Below are positions 1-10,523 of a stretch of DNA of 64,000 bases, in pieces; the stretch's first letter is position 1, and every line of letters starts with the position of its first letter. The DNA is from Trichuris trichiura (Eukaryota > Nematoda > Enoplea > Trichinellida > Trichuridae), in the NCBI GenBank assembly GCA_037903355.1, contig JBAJFE010000033.1:248001-312000 (forward strand). The letters run 5' to 3'. The notes below the pieces were generated by a model. That model did not search any database. It had not been told where the DNA came from and was given only the letters and a program-made list of their open reading frames with translations. The translations under genes were made by a program, and so were the position numbers.

Positions 1-309
1 CCGATCTACGCGTGCTGTAGAACAGTCTTATCAGTGGTGACGCTTCACACCTATGACAAAGAGAGAACAAAACAGCAGAGCTTATTTAAGCAGAATCTGT
101 GCTACAAGTGCAGATGGAATGGCGCAGGGCAGTAACACGTATTGTTTTTTACAATGCATGCCAAGAAGGGTACAAGAAAGACGAGCCAGCTGTAGATCTT
201 GAAAATGCGATGTTTTGGTACGGGACTGTATGTTTTCATAGTTCAGCGACTTTAATACGGTAGCTGTGTCCCGTTGGTAAGCACAAAAAAAGAAAAAAGA
301 ACTTCCAGA

Positions 310-340
310 GCTTTCGGGTCTGTCGCGACCCGTCGTCAGC
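310..340 (-). ncRNA. Hammerhead-ribozyme-like core (left arm of palindrome)
   Basis: On the - strand the order is CTGACGA, one C, a GGGTC/GACCC stem with a 6-nt loop, then GAAA. This matches the conserved hammerhead core and helix II. Helix III and the cleavage triplet are short and not convincing by eye. Penelope-like elements are known to carry such ribozymes. Confidence 0.6.
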
Positions 341-378
341 GGTCAATATCTGTGTCAATAGATACACAGATATTGACC

Positions 379-409
379 GCTGACGACGGGTCGCGACAGA
401 CCCGAAAGC
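379..409 (+). ncRNA. Hammerhead-ribozyme-like core (right arm of palindrome)
   Basis: Mirror copy of the motif at 310-340, on the opposite strand: CTGACGA at 380-386, a GGGTC/GACCC stem, and GAAA at 404-407. It is identical in sequence to the left copy, so the two transcripts would also be complementary. Confidence 0.6.
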
Positions 410-743
410 TCTGGAAGTTCTTTTTTCTTTTTTTGTGCTTACCAACGGGACACAGCTACCGTATTAAAGTCGCTGAGCTGTAGATCTTAACAAAAGCCCT
501 TGCGTGAAATAATTGACGCGGCATTTCCTGCTCAAAGGCTGTCAACGCAGCTTATACAAACCATTCGCGTATCAAATTAGCCCGCCGAGTTGGAAAAAAC
601 TATACGTTCGTTTGCGGAATGCCTTCTTTCAAAGCCAGCTTTTCCATAGTCCTTGTCAGCACGCTTGAATCTCCTGGAGGACCAACGCGCAACCTTTTCG
701 TCATCTCCAGCGCTACCGTTTCCATGAGAATCACTGGGACAGA

Positions 744-1895
744 TTCTAGAGCAGTTTTTTACGGTCGGGCAAGTGCCCCACCTGGGCCCTCGTGTGGAGG
801 TTCATCGGAAGGCGAGGTCCGAGGGCCAGGTATTATGCTTACTGGTTAAGATAACGTTGCATGCTATGCGTGATCCCGGCTACCCCCAATCCACCACACG
901 AACCAATCACCGCTCGTGAAAATGACCATTCAGAACACGCGGCAGAAGGCATCGCATGACCGTCACCGTGACCTTCCCGAAGTTGGGTTGAGTAAGGGAA
1001 GCTTTCTGCTGGAAAGCGCTGAGCGCAGAGCGCATGATTCACATCAGAGAATAGTTGTCCGCGTTATCAGAATGCGCCATAGGTTTTGCGATTTTTTTGC
1101 ACCTGCTTTACGATTCAACCAGCAATTAGCGCGTGTTGGCGTAGTTTGGTAGCAATGACTGTGCTTTACAATTTTATCAACGATTACCATCTCTTGTTCT
1201 AGCTCTGTAAAAAGTCGACTACCTTTTCCTTCGTTTTCTTTCCTCGCGTGTATTTTCTACGCAGCTACAATGCAAGCATACGCGTTAGCGACAAGGAACT
1301 GCGTGTGTTGCTCACGCATTTTCTGCAAATGCTTTGTCTGTACGGTATGCCAGCTCCAGTTTCGCAAGAGATGTCATTGCAAGAAAAGCTGCTGGAGTTG
1401 CAGTCGAACGTGAAGTTGAAGGCCAGGTTGTCACAGGGTTATCAGCAGTTCTAGCTGCAGAAAGAAATCCCGGTGTTGTACCCTCCCGTATGGGGTGTGG
1501 TAAAAACAATTTACTGATTTTTTCTTTCCTCATCGAGTCTAGTCGAGCACGCATTTAGTATCGTTACGGATCTAGTGACGAAGAAACGCAGCCAGCTGCT
1601 TGTAGTCAGACGCTGCGATCTGCGTCCTCGAGCTACCTCGATCGACAAACTAGTTCGATCGCATCTGGGCGAGCTAAGCAGCTCTCGTTGACTTCTCGAA
1701 AAACAGTTTGCAGAAATAAATATGTACAGCTGTAGTTGACCTTCTGGCGTTACAACCTTTTCAGCCTATCAGTATGTTGAAATTGACCAATCAGTGCGCT
1801 CGAAGTTGGCAAATCAGAATAGGGAGGCCCGGACGCTCGGAAACGTTCTTAGGGGGGCCCAAACGGACTTCTGCTTGAGAAACACTATTCTGGAG
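744..1895 (+). mobile_element. Decayed hAT element with 8-bp target duplication
   Basis: The borders are TTCTAGAG (744-751) and TTCTGGAG (1888-1895), an 8-bp duplication with one mismatch, the length typical of hAT. The right end reads GAGAAACACTA, like the other hAT ends here. The left portion (about 780-1030) is closely repeated in inverse orientation at 41640-42025. The interior keeps only the C-terminal part of a hAT transposase. Confidence 0.6.
1360..1720 (+). pseudogene. hAT transposase C-terminal fragment
   Basis: Translation across frames gives LQEKLLELQSNVKLKARLSQ, then an IPVLYPPVW segment, then a SSSSRARI segment. This is the order seen just before and inside the hAT C-terminal dimerisation domain of SCAND3/ZBED-like transposases. 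Stops interrupt it and the DDE core is missing, so it is a relic. Confidence 0.55.
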
Positions 1896-2494
1896 CGAGG
1901 AAGAAAGCGCTGTTTTTAGGATGGTACTGACTAACAAAACAAAACGTCTGGAGCGAATTAGCTGCAACATGCAAGACTGCGTAAGGTATGTCGCTCTGCA
2001 AACAGCACTTCCGTATTACCTAACCACCGCGTTCTTGGTAATTCGACGGATAGCTCGGGACAGTTGTCTGCGTACTCATGATTTTTGCTCATTTATCGAG
2101 AAGTCTACAGCTAGTAAACCATCGTTCTCGTATCATTGCTCTTAACAAGCTCCTTTCTTCTTTCTGTAGTACATTAAGACACAATCCATTTCTCGGCTTG
2201 CGACACTGCCCATGTAAGACCGTTGTTGTACCGTTAAAGGACCTAAAACCCGGTACTGACGTGGCTTCCTCACAAATGAGAAATCTTTTGGGCTTTTGGT
2301 TCAAGAATGGGGATAGATAGTAAATAATATTCGCAGACGATCAATTTGTCTGAAAGTTTCAAAGATCCTCCAGGTCGGTTTGCTTAGTCGCCCCATCGTC
2401 ATACTGTAACCTTGCTGGCCATTCTTCTCTGTCTTAGCTAAGCTGAAGGCCCAACACATGATCCATATTTTGCCTCACGATTATTTTTTTAATT
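1896..2494. other. No gene recognised
   Basis: No coding similarity is recognised. The part near 2390-2480 (GTCATACTGTAACCTTGC, then GGCCATTCTTCTCTG) resembles one arm of the dispersed CCTAAG-containing repeat described at 8440-8650 and 38010-38190. Confidence 0.4.
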
Positions 2495-2534
2495 TACGGA
2501 CAAGATCCCGTCAATCAAAGAAAGGTATACCGAA

Positions 2535-2568
2535 GCTTTCAGGTGTTTAACTGTCACCCGTCTTCAGC
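2535..2568 (-). ncRNA. Hammerhead-ribozyme-like core
   Basis: On the - strand: CTGAAGA, one C, GGGTG, a loop, CACCT, GAAA. It lies in the left Penelope arm. Confidence 0.55.
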
Positions 2569-2755
2569 GGTTCAAGTAGCAAACATGGGTAGAGATTTTA
2601 GGTAGACGTGACCTGACAGGGCAATTGATAGCTTTAATGGTATTTTTTAAGGGTTTTCCTAACTTACCGTCATTCCTTCGGTCAGATATAGGAAAAGTCC
2701 CCAAAAGCAAAAGAGCTAGTGGTATACATGGTCAAATATACATTTTCTGCTAATT

Positions 2756-3125
2756 ACGTAGGTGAAACACGTTCTACATTGGAAATTAGATTTGGTCAGC
2801 ACAGGCTGTACCTGCAATGGAACACAAAATGCAGAAAACAGTATACACAATGGAGCCACAAATACTCGCAGTCGGACGAATAGTCTAAACCCGAGATTAT
2901 AGCAAAGCAGAAAGCCTTAAAGGCATCGGCTGTAGGGGAATATGCTGCCCAGTGCAACAGCCCCCATGTACCCCGCATTTTATATCATGAAAACAGTTTA
3001 TGATTACGTAGAATAAAAGAAGCCTTTTATACTAGACACAATCTAACATACAATCGAAATGAAAGTGTGGATGTCAGCATGATTTGGTCGAACCTAATAA
3101 ACCTAATTATGGAATGTTGTTTTGA
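2756..3125 (+). pseudogene. Penelope GIY-YIG domain C-terminal fragment
   Basis: Frames give YVGETRSTLEIRFGQH (the YIG half of GIY-YIG with its downstream R), then AVGEYAAQCNSPHVPRILYH, then LRRIKEAFYTRHNLTYNRN and a short tail. The same order occurs in the other Penelope copies of this window (for example 48495-49000 on the - strand). One stop interrupts it. The upstream GIY half is not recognisable. Confidence 0.6.
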
Positions 3126-3239
3126 AATCCCGAGGGTTTAGACAAGTACTGAAACAGATGTAAAGCTTGCAGACTGCACTTTAAGGCCATCAATTGCCTT
3201 TACAGGTCATCTCTACGTATGTTAGTTAAACTGCAATGA

Positions 3240-3265
3240 CTGGTGACGGTTAAACACCCGAAAGC
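3240..3265 (+). ncRNA. Degenerate hammerhead-like core
   Basis: Right-arm counterpart of the motif at 2535-2568: CTGGTGA in place of CTGANGA, a stem, then GAAA. The substitution in the invariant core suggests an inactive copy. Confidence 0.35.
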
Positions 3266-3320
3266 TTTGGTATACCTCTCTTTAATTGACGGAATCTTGT
3301 CCGTAAAGAAAGAGAATAAA

Positions 3321-6300
3321 ACTTGTAATCATGAGTCTGGCCCTAAAAAGAAAAACTGTGTGCTCAAGGCTCACGACTAGATATGGGAGGATAGCCAATA
3401 AGGGCAAAACAAGAATGGCTGCATGTTTGCCAGAAAGGAAACTGGTTTTTTCAAACGGTAGGACGCATAGCCCCCAAGGCCTGATTCTTCAACTGCCTTC
3501 GCATGAATGTAAGCTACCATTGGCAGCGGTTTAAACTATGCAGAGCTAGTCGACAAGCCGTCATTGCTTTCTAGCGTTTTCTTTTTGCCTTTGCCATTAT
3601 TCACTTACAGTAGCTGGAAAGAAAGGAGAGAAAGACAACTAGGTCGTATTGTGTCCGTGTCCTGTGTGCAGCGAGTGTTTTGCAAAACATAAATGAATAG
3701 TGCTGGAAAGGCGCTGCTAAAGCTGTTGCTTATTTTTCTACCATGGAACTAGTGAAGTCAACTGCGCGCACAGCGCAATTTCATTGTCACGTCGTCGTAG
3801 CACAATTGCACTTCACTTAAAGTTCGATGCACAGTGCAACCCTAACGTACGAACACGAACATTTAATTGGCAAATGTATCGACATTCTGTTATGCATATG
3901 TAGCAGCTGCGTAGGCATGACAAAATTTAAAACTGTATCACCTATGCCCCTCAGAGGTCGCATGCAGTTATATATGCAGTTGTTAACAAAACTCTAGAAT
4001 CGCATGGTACAGATGCCTTAAACGCAGTCCATTGTTGACTAGAGTGTTGCTATTCGTATGTGGCTATGCTAGCATTACTAATGAAAATGTTAGTTTTTTA
4101 TTATAGTAATTTATTAATCTGAGGACAGTTAAAATGCTACTCTACAGAACGCTGATTGTTTTTCCAGATGCATAAGCATAGCGAAAGCAGCAAACAAATC
4201 ATTGATAAAACCATGACAGGAAAGTTAAGTTCATTCATCTTGTACGACGCTAACCCGCGGATGATACCAACAAGTTTGAAGCCTAAATGCCTGCAAATCG
4301 ACACAGCCTCTGGTAAGTTATTCTGGTAAAATCAGTAGCCGTCGCCGTTGTAATTCTTGCTTTTGCTTATGTTCTAATGTGCAGCATCACGGATTGGAGA
4401 ACATCGGGGAAGTGATTTGACCGGATCCTCGGCGATGGACAAGAAAACAATGTGCTTGCCGAGCTCCAGTCGGTCTCTGGTTTTAAAAGTATGCGATTTC
4501 AACACCTTATGTCTGCTTTCTGTCTCTTTTGACGACTTGTGACTTTTCTTAAAATATTGTACGTTGTCGCTAGTCCGGCATGGCAGGGTAGTAGGAGGTC
4601 CCGGATTAATTGGCTGCACGGATTAGCGATACTGAGAATGGCACTTGCAGTTTATTCAAGTTCTATCTGTGTCGTATTCTTCATCTAGTGCCTTTTGAAT
4701 TAATACACATTGTTTCATAAAGAAAGCAGATGCAGTCGATGGAAACAGAACCGAGTTTCAGTGAATACAGGTAAAGTGAATGGTGCAGATGGATCACTTT
4801 TGTTAGCCGGGCTAGAAAGGTTCGTGACAGAAATTTGCAAACCAAAGGTTTGAAGCTCATAACCAAGGCGGGTTTAAGATTTAAGAAGTGAGTTCTGCAG
4901 TGGCTACCATCACACTCGCCTGGGAAGTGATTCACAGTTCATAAACTTGTGGTGATAACGTGTTGAAATGAGTGTGAACGGTGCCAGAGAAAACAATCGT
5001 CACAGCATAGGGCTGCACATTGAATATTCAATGAGCAGTTCCGTGCGTAAGATCATCTTGAACCATGAGTGATGCGTAGGGTAATTGCCCCGCGGCTGGC
5101 TATATCAGTCAGCTTTTTCCACAGTTCGCTATCGCCCGCAACCCGTTCGCTCATCGACAACTGTCTGAATTAGCGAACTTTTTGGGTTAGCGCAACTTGC
5201 TATTATTGGTTTTGAGGCTTTTCGTCGTTGCGATATGTTTTGGGCATACTGTTCACGATTGAAAGTTTCATATTAGGCAAATGTTTAGAGAACGATATGG
5301 CTTTTTTCTGTCACCTAGTTTTTTTGCTTATAATTTGATGATCTTTGCTTTTTGCAAAAGACATGACGATGGGCATGAACCTTCTATTATTATTAATGAC
5401 GGGACTTTCAAACCAACTTAGTCCCGTTATTTACGTCTTTGTCAACTACCCAATGAGCCATTGGCAAACACACTCCCCTCCTGTCCAACCGCGGCGGTTT
5501 CATAAATGAAGAATGACAGCGGTCCTGCATTTTGCAGGAACCGTCTGGTTTTGTTAAAACCGTATGGTTTTTAGCTTTTTTCCGTTTACTTCTGACCCAA
5601 TGTTTCAACTAGCCGCCAAATGTTTTATCTCGCAATGACATTTAGTAGAATCTAGTTTGTAGTATGGGTCTGCTACGTTTCGTCTTAGCCGTTTCACCGC
5701 GATTGTTGTCCGTAACCAAGCTGAAATATCATTCCATTACGTCCAGTTCAGATTTTACCGTAGGCGTAAGGGTAAACCTATACCTGTGCCTAAGACAGCA
5801 ATGAACTATTGTACGGCAAACAGGTCCACTGAATAGCCTTCCACTGGAATCTGCGTCGTCCGTTTGGGCATTAAATGCGTTAGTTATTCGTCTGGGTTTC
5901 AACTGAAGATGGGAGGAGCGCTCCAGACGAAACGGCGTTGTAATTCGGAGGTCCACCTGCATTTATGATTTTTTCTCACGAACGCGACCTCCATTAAGCC
6001 GGAATAGTTTCCTTTAGGTGGAATTGTTGTAATGATGCAACGCTGTTTGTAGCTGTCGGTATTTCCTCTTGCGTAGAAAGTCGCTTACTTTCCTTTCAAC
6101 GCGAAGAACAATAATAGGTCCAAAGGAGAGCAACGGAAATGCGTGCACAACGCAGAACAAAATGCAATGATGACTGGCCACCTCTACACGTCGGGTGCTC
6201 GTTCAATCCTCCGAAAAGCCCAGCTGGTGCTTCTGCTCGAGGACTTCGTTAAATAGAAATTAGAAGTTCCTAAGATGACATTTTCGGCCATACCAATGTT

Positions 6301-7016
6301 ATCTAAGACAAACATGGGACTCAGTATGTCACGCGTTGGTCAGTACTGACGGCAGGCACGTCTTTTTTTGTTCAGCGTTCCGTGTCTTTATACACGTCGC
6401 GAGAGGTCTGTCGCCTGACCAGCACAATGTTGATAGTCAATGCTACGGGGCTGAACGGAATTCTATCTTTACGGATTTCAAGAAAACTATTCGGCTCTTG
6501 CCTACTCCTGACAGAAATGAAATGGAGATAACGGACAGTTCTAAAAAATTCTCAAGCTTTTACTTCTTGTAATTTCGCGCAGCCCCAACTATGACTCGAA
6601 TTCGGCGCTTCACACACGTTGACGATACAACTTTACTACGAAAGAGTACATATACCGGACGCGGATACACAACTCTCGCTGAGAAAGGGTGCTCTCTCTG
6701 CGCTGGGTGAAGTGACCTATATATACAGGTCCTCGTTCCGCGACATCTGGTTTGCTTGACGTTTTTATTACTTAGACAATCTGCCCGGAGTGCCGTTGCT
6801 TTACTTTTGCCGGCGCCCGGGTGGTCTCGCCAGTCTGTACATCTGGCTGCAGGGAGCGCCGCTGGAGCTCACCATCTGGCCAGACCGGAATCGCCTTCTG
6901 TCAGCAGCATCCGGGTGGTCTAAGCAGGCTGCACCTCTGATCGAAGATGTCGCTGTTCAGTCACACTTTGCATAAAACGCACCAATATAAATTTTGAATT
7001 AAGATTAACCCATCAT
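3321..7016. other. Long stretch without recognisable gene
   Basis: Open frames in this stretch are all short (under about 85 codons) and none shows a domain I recognise. A segment near 3410-3450 (GCATGTTTGCCAGAAAGGAA) belongs to the dispersed CCTAAG repeat family. The stretch may be intronic or intergenic DNA upstream of FANCM. No FANCM helicase motifs were found in it. Confidence 0.5.
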
Positions 7017-7446
7017 ATAGGAGGGTTGTTTGAAAAGTTCCAGGAAAAATTAAATAAAAATTTTATTTGCAACGATATCAAACCCACTTCTCAACGAATC
7101 TTTCGTCAACCTCTACGCAGTTCTGCTAATGGCGTCTTCACTTACGCAGACCTTTCTTCTAGAAACCTGGGGTTGTGTATTGCACCAAGTCGAGACGACG
7201 CGTTTCGCGTCATCCTTGACTCGAAAAGCGTGCCTTTTAAATGTTCTTTTAGCTTTGGGAGAGGAAAAAGTCTGGTAGGGCAGGATCTGGGTTGTAGGGC
7301 GGGTGTGGAATGACTTCCCACCTAAACTCACCAATAACAGTCCTCACAGTCCTTGACGCGTAAGCAGGCGTGTTATCGTTGGAAAAGGACACCAAGGTGC
7401 AACTTGCCTCAGTGGATGAATGCACGTGGTGACTTTGCATACTCAT
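7017..7446 (-). pseudogene. mariner-family transposase C-terminal remnant
   Basis: On the - strand the frame reads NDNTPAYASRTVRTVIG, then FRWEVIPHPPYNPDPALPDF and a FFLSQS segment. This is the hallmark region around the last catalytic acid of mariner transposases, where the family has NAPAH...HPPYSPDLAPSDFFLF. The following KEHLKGTLFESR segment continues it after a frameshift. The end at 7018-7045 (GGGTTGTTTGAAAAGTTCC) looks like a mariner terminal repeat. The DE(D) core is incomplete and several stops are present, so it is a dead partial copy. Confidence 0.75.
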
Positions 7447-9248
7447 TCTCTTTCCAGCCGGTGAAATTGCGTGTGATGGAAAACAGAATCCCGTTATGTG
7501 AGAAAGTGTTACAATTTCAAAATGGTGTATGAGCGAAACAATTTTAGGATACTACCTGCATGTAACTTCTTGGTACGGGACTGTAGAGTTTCATGCTAAG
7601 CTTTTTCTTTTACGGATTGCAAGTCCCGTTGAAAAATTTGACTACTGCTGGAGACAAGTCACGATTGACCCGAAAGCTCCGGAGAATTCAAAAATTTTTG
7701 ACGGGACTTGCTTTCCATAAAAGAAACAGCTCAGCATGGAATTGCCTGCATATGTAAAGTGTGATGCAATGTGACATGCAATGGACGAGATAACGGTAAG
7801 CACTAACTTCATTTAGTGGTTCCTATGCATGCTGTTTACGTAGGTTGAAGGTAATTTTTTGCAATGCTTTAGCAGTTCAGTAGTTTTTGTTAAGTGAAAG
7901 TGTTTCCTCTAAACATAAGGTTGCTTTCTGGTCAGTGCCCGTTGTTTTATTAGCAGGCGTGTTCATCATAGAAACTTCTTTTTGGTTTTATAATTTTAAT
8001 AGGAAACAGGTTTTATTGTTAACATTTTATTATGGCAAAGTTTTGTGGCTTCAAAACGCGCTGTCGACTGCGTCCGCTGCTGTTTCGTGTAAATCGCGTT
8101 GGTCAGCCGGTTTGTTATTCTCAGTTGCACGTAACCGCCAATTGTTGTTTTGGAGTAGGTGTACGTCACGTGAAGTAATCCAGAAGGCACTTGTGACGTC
8201 GTGTCTCCAATGAGAAGTATTCTGGACATTGGGACGTTCAGGATAACAGGCTTAATACCGTGTTTCGGGTCTTTCCGAATAGTAGACCTCCGGAAGTTGA
8301 CGCAGCAACTTCAAAGAAGGTCAAGTGGGGATTATGACTTCATTGGAACAATGGCGTGCGTAATCGGATTAGCGGCGCAGTGATGCGGACGATTACGTAT
8401 TACTGGAGGAATGGAACACTGCCGACGGTGACGATTTCTTTCACTGATCCCGCCGACATCATACTGAAGGTCTGTCGGCCATCCTATCCTTCCCTAGCCT
8501 AAGCCTAAGCCTGAACATGAAGTGCAAGTCTGGGCTTACATTTCGACGCAGGCCGAATGGGGAGATTGGCATGCTATCTAATGAAGGCACGTACAAGTTA
8601 CAGGGGAGCTTGCCAGAAAGTAACCTGCATTCGTGAGACGGTCACGCGGATGACAGACAAGAGTAGCGCGCGCAGAGACAGTTAACGTAAACAAGCGTTC
8701 ACTCTTTCGAACGGATGTGAGAAACTTAGCGTGAACAAGCGTACATACCGTTCACTGAGGAAGGGAGTCTGGCGCAGACGGGCTTTCGCTCGGGGCGGTT
8801 TCGACCTGATCAGAATAACGCACATAGAAAAAATAAACGTAAACGAACGACATACCGTTCACTGCGGCAACGAGAGTAGCGCTGGGGGCTCGGCCGGCGC
8901 CCGTTCGTGAACTTCGGCTAGTTTGTGGCACTTTTCCGATGGTTTGGCTTAACGTTGGCATATCTTCGCTGGACGTCGGCATAAAAATAACGCAGAAAGA
9001 GCTTTACGCAATCTACCAAGGCACGACGCAGTTCAGACCGTTGACCTTCGATGTTTTCCAAGAATCACTAACAGAGGCCTCAGCGTGAACTACTGTGCAC
9101 CCCATTCTGTTCCCTGTACCTTCAGTCCAGGCGCAGCTGCTTCTTTCCCTCACGTTCGCTCTTTCGTAAGGGTCAGTAACCGCATCAGTGACACTTGCAA
9201 CGGCTATTCCCTTGCAGTGTAACGGAATTCTTCGGCGGGTAATCCGCT
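7447..9248. other. No gene recognised; repeats only
   Basis: No conserved protein is seen. A possible degenerate hammerhead remnant (CTGGAGA...GACCCGAAAGC) lies near 7643-7675, next to TGGTACGGGACTGTA, which is also found beside the palindrome at 210-230. The part 8280-8640 is related to 63470-63640 (both contain AGGTCAAGTGGGGAT and GGAACAATGGCG or similar). Confidence 0.45.
8440..8650. repeat. Dispersed repeat with CCTAAG units
   Basis: The segment contains GGCCATCCTATCCTTCC, then CCTAGCCTAAGCCTAAGCCT (8500-8518), and about 100 bp later a GCTTGCCAGAAAG block. The same parts recur at 18595-18770 (reverse), 37560-37700, 38010-38190 and about 63590-63640. CCTAAG is the complement register of the nematode telomere unit TTAGGC, but only two to three units are present and the context is a dispersed element. 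Confidence 0.5.
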
Positions 9249-9999
9249 GGCTAGACCATAGTTTCTCAAACTTTTTTGCCCTGGGCCCCCAGATGGCCCC
9301 CTTGTCTGTTTGTGCCCACAGCTTTCTTGCTTTGGCCGCTCCTGTCGCGCAGCCTGGAGTCCGCGTGAATAATAGAAAAGGACCACTATAAATGCTGTTT
9401 GTTCAGCGCATACCAGGGGGGAAGGAATGGAAGGGTACGCTTCTATGAGTCAGCGCCTTTATCAGTCGAGGGAAAAAGTGGGGAATGTGCGACGGAAAAA
9501 CTGTACGTACGGGAATATATTACCGGCTGCTATTGTATTACGAACGGTCGGATGGAATGGGTTGTTCTGAAGTTCCGTTCGCAAAAACTGAAGAGCACCG
9601 CGCTTGTTTGCACTGCAGGAGAAGGAATAGAGTAACAAGCTTTTATGGGTTGATAGAAAGGTGTGCAGATGGAACACATTTCTGCGAACTGCTCCCTACC
9701 GAAAGGCCAAGGGCTTTTTAGAAGCACGCCATGCACAGAGACTTTTTAGAAGCATACCGGGCAGGAGGGAATGTAAAAGCATGTTTTTCATTGGCTCCTA
9801 GACAAGAAAGATAACGTCAACGCGCCCTGACTTTGCAATGGAACATTTTCCGTTGGCCTGTCAACGCCTTCCCGTTCGTGACAAATAGGCCCACCGTATT
9901 ACTTTCCTAGGCTACTTCTTACCGCTGAACTGTTGATTGGGACAATCTCCTGCCCCATTATCCTCCAGGGCCTACGTTGAGAGAAACACTGCGCTAGAC
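9249..9999. mobile_element. Non-autonomous hAT element, copy 1
   Basis: The element runs 9257-9991 between GGCTAGAC (9249-9256) and CGCTAGAC (9992-9999), an 8-bp duplication with one mismatch. The termini are CATAGTTTCTCAAAC and GAGAGAAACACTG. The interior is close to 13083-13869 along most of its length. No transposase is encoded. Confidence 0.75.
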
Positions 10000-10523
10000 C
10001 AACAACCGCAACTCCTGCATGTGCCACTAATGCTCCATTATGCTCCCCGCGCCAACTGCTCGGTATGTGTTCACTAACCCGCAGTAAGACGTCCCTTCCG
10101 TTGTTCCGCTAATCACACTTCATTACGCAGTAGAGTTACGGATTATGCTTTGATATTGCCGCCTGCCGGGAGTGGCGAGCTACTATTCGGAAAGATCGCG
10201 TATTTCAAATGCGAGTAAAGGGGTGAGATCATTCCCCAGAACATGGGGTCCTACTAAGTTTTTCGGTCCGCGAGTCAGGCACAAGGTTGGCAAGAGGAAC
10301 GAGCCACCTGAAAGGATGTTCCAGTAAATTAGCTTCCCAGGCAATCTTTCTTGTGGTTAGTGAGTTGCACTGAGCTTAGGGGTAATCGTGTGATCAAAAT
10401 ACTGGTAAGAGTGGTGGCTAGCCGGATCTTAGAGGGTAGTGGCATATGCGTTTTTAATGTTTTGAATCTACCTTTTTTGGTTGTTTTCTGGGTTCTACTA
10501 TTAATGATGTGTGTTGAATTTAG
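10000..10523 (+). other. Probable FANCM intron, possible small exon
   Basis: No confident coding. A possible short exon about 10353-10404 ends in CTG before GTAAGA and reads SCTELRGNRVIKIL in the phase needed to join the exon at 10524. No homology supports it. A TTTAG acceptor ends at 10523. Confidence 0.25.

Larger units (their letters stand above)
188..488. mobile_element. Palindromic Penelope-like terminal-repeat insertion with 13-bp target duplication
   Basis: The stretch 241-479 reads as a near-perfect inverted repeat with arms of about 115 bp meeting near position 360. Each arm carries a hammerhead-like core followed by a T/A-rich tract and the 'accaacg' block found next to the other Penelope terminal repeats in this window. 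The 13-mer AGCTGTAGATCTT occurs at 188-200 and again at 476-488, as expected for a target-site duplication. No protein is encoded. It is read as a solo pair of inverted Penelope pLTRs. The family assignment rests on sequence shared with the coding Penelope copies at 33-36 kb and 48-50 kb. Confidence 0.65.
2495..3320 (+). mobile_element. Penelope-like element remnant with inverted terminal arms
   Basis: The left arm (about 2495-2570) and right arm (about 3225-3320) are inverted copies: both contain ACGGACAAGAT, CCGTCAAT and a hammerhead-like core next to GGTATACC. Between them, on the + strand, is the C-terminal GIY-YIG end of a Penelope protein. The reverse-transcriptase part is absent. Inverted terminal arms around a 3' coding fragment are a typical Penelope structure. 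Confidence 0.65.

Noticed and set aside
7643..7675. Hammerhead core (CTGGAGA...GAAA)
   Set aside because: The invariant core is altered and the stem is poor; at most a decayed pLTR.
8500..8520. Internal telomere or chromosome end
   Set aside because: Only two to three CCTAAG units, and the surrounding sequence recurs as a dispersed element elsewhere in the window.
1..10523. FANCM helicase exons upstream of 10524
   Set aside because: Looked for DEAH-type helicase motifs on the + strand and found none; they must lie outside the window or are too divergent to see.
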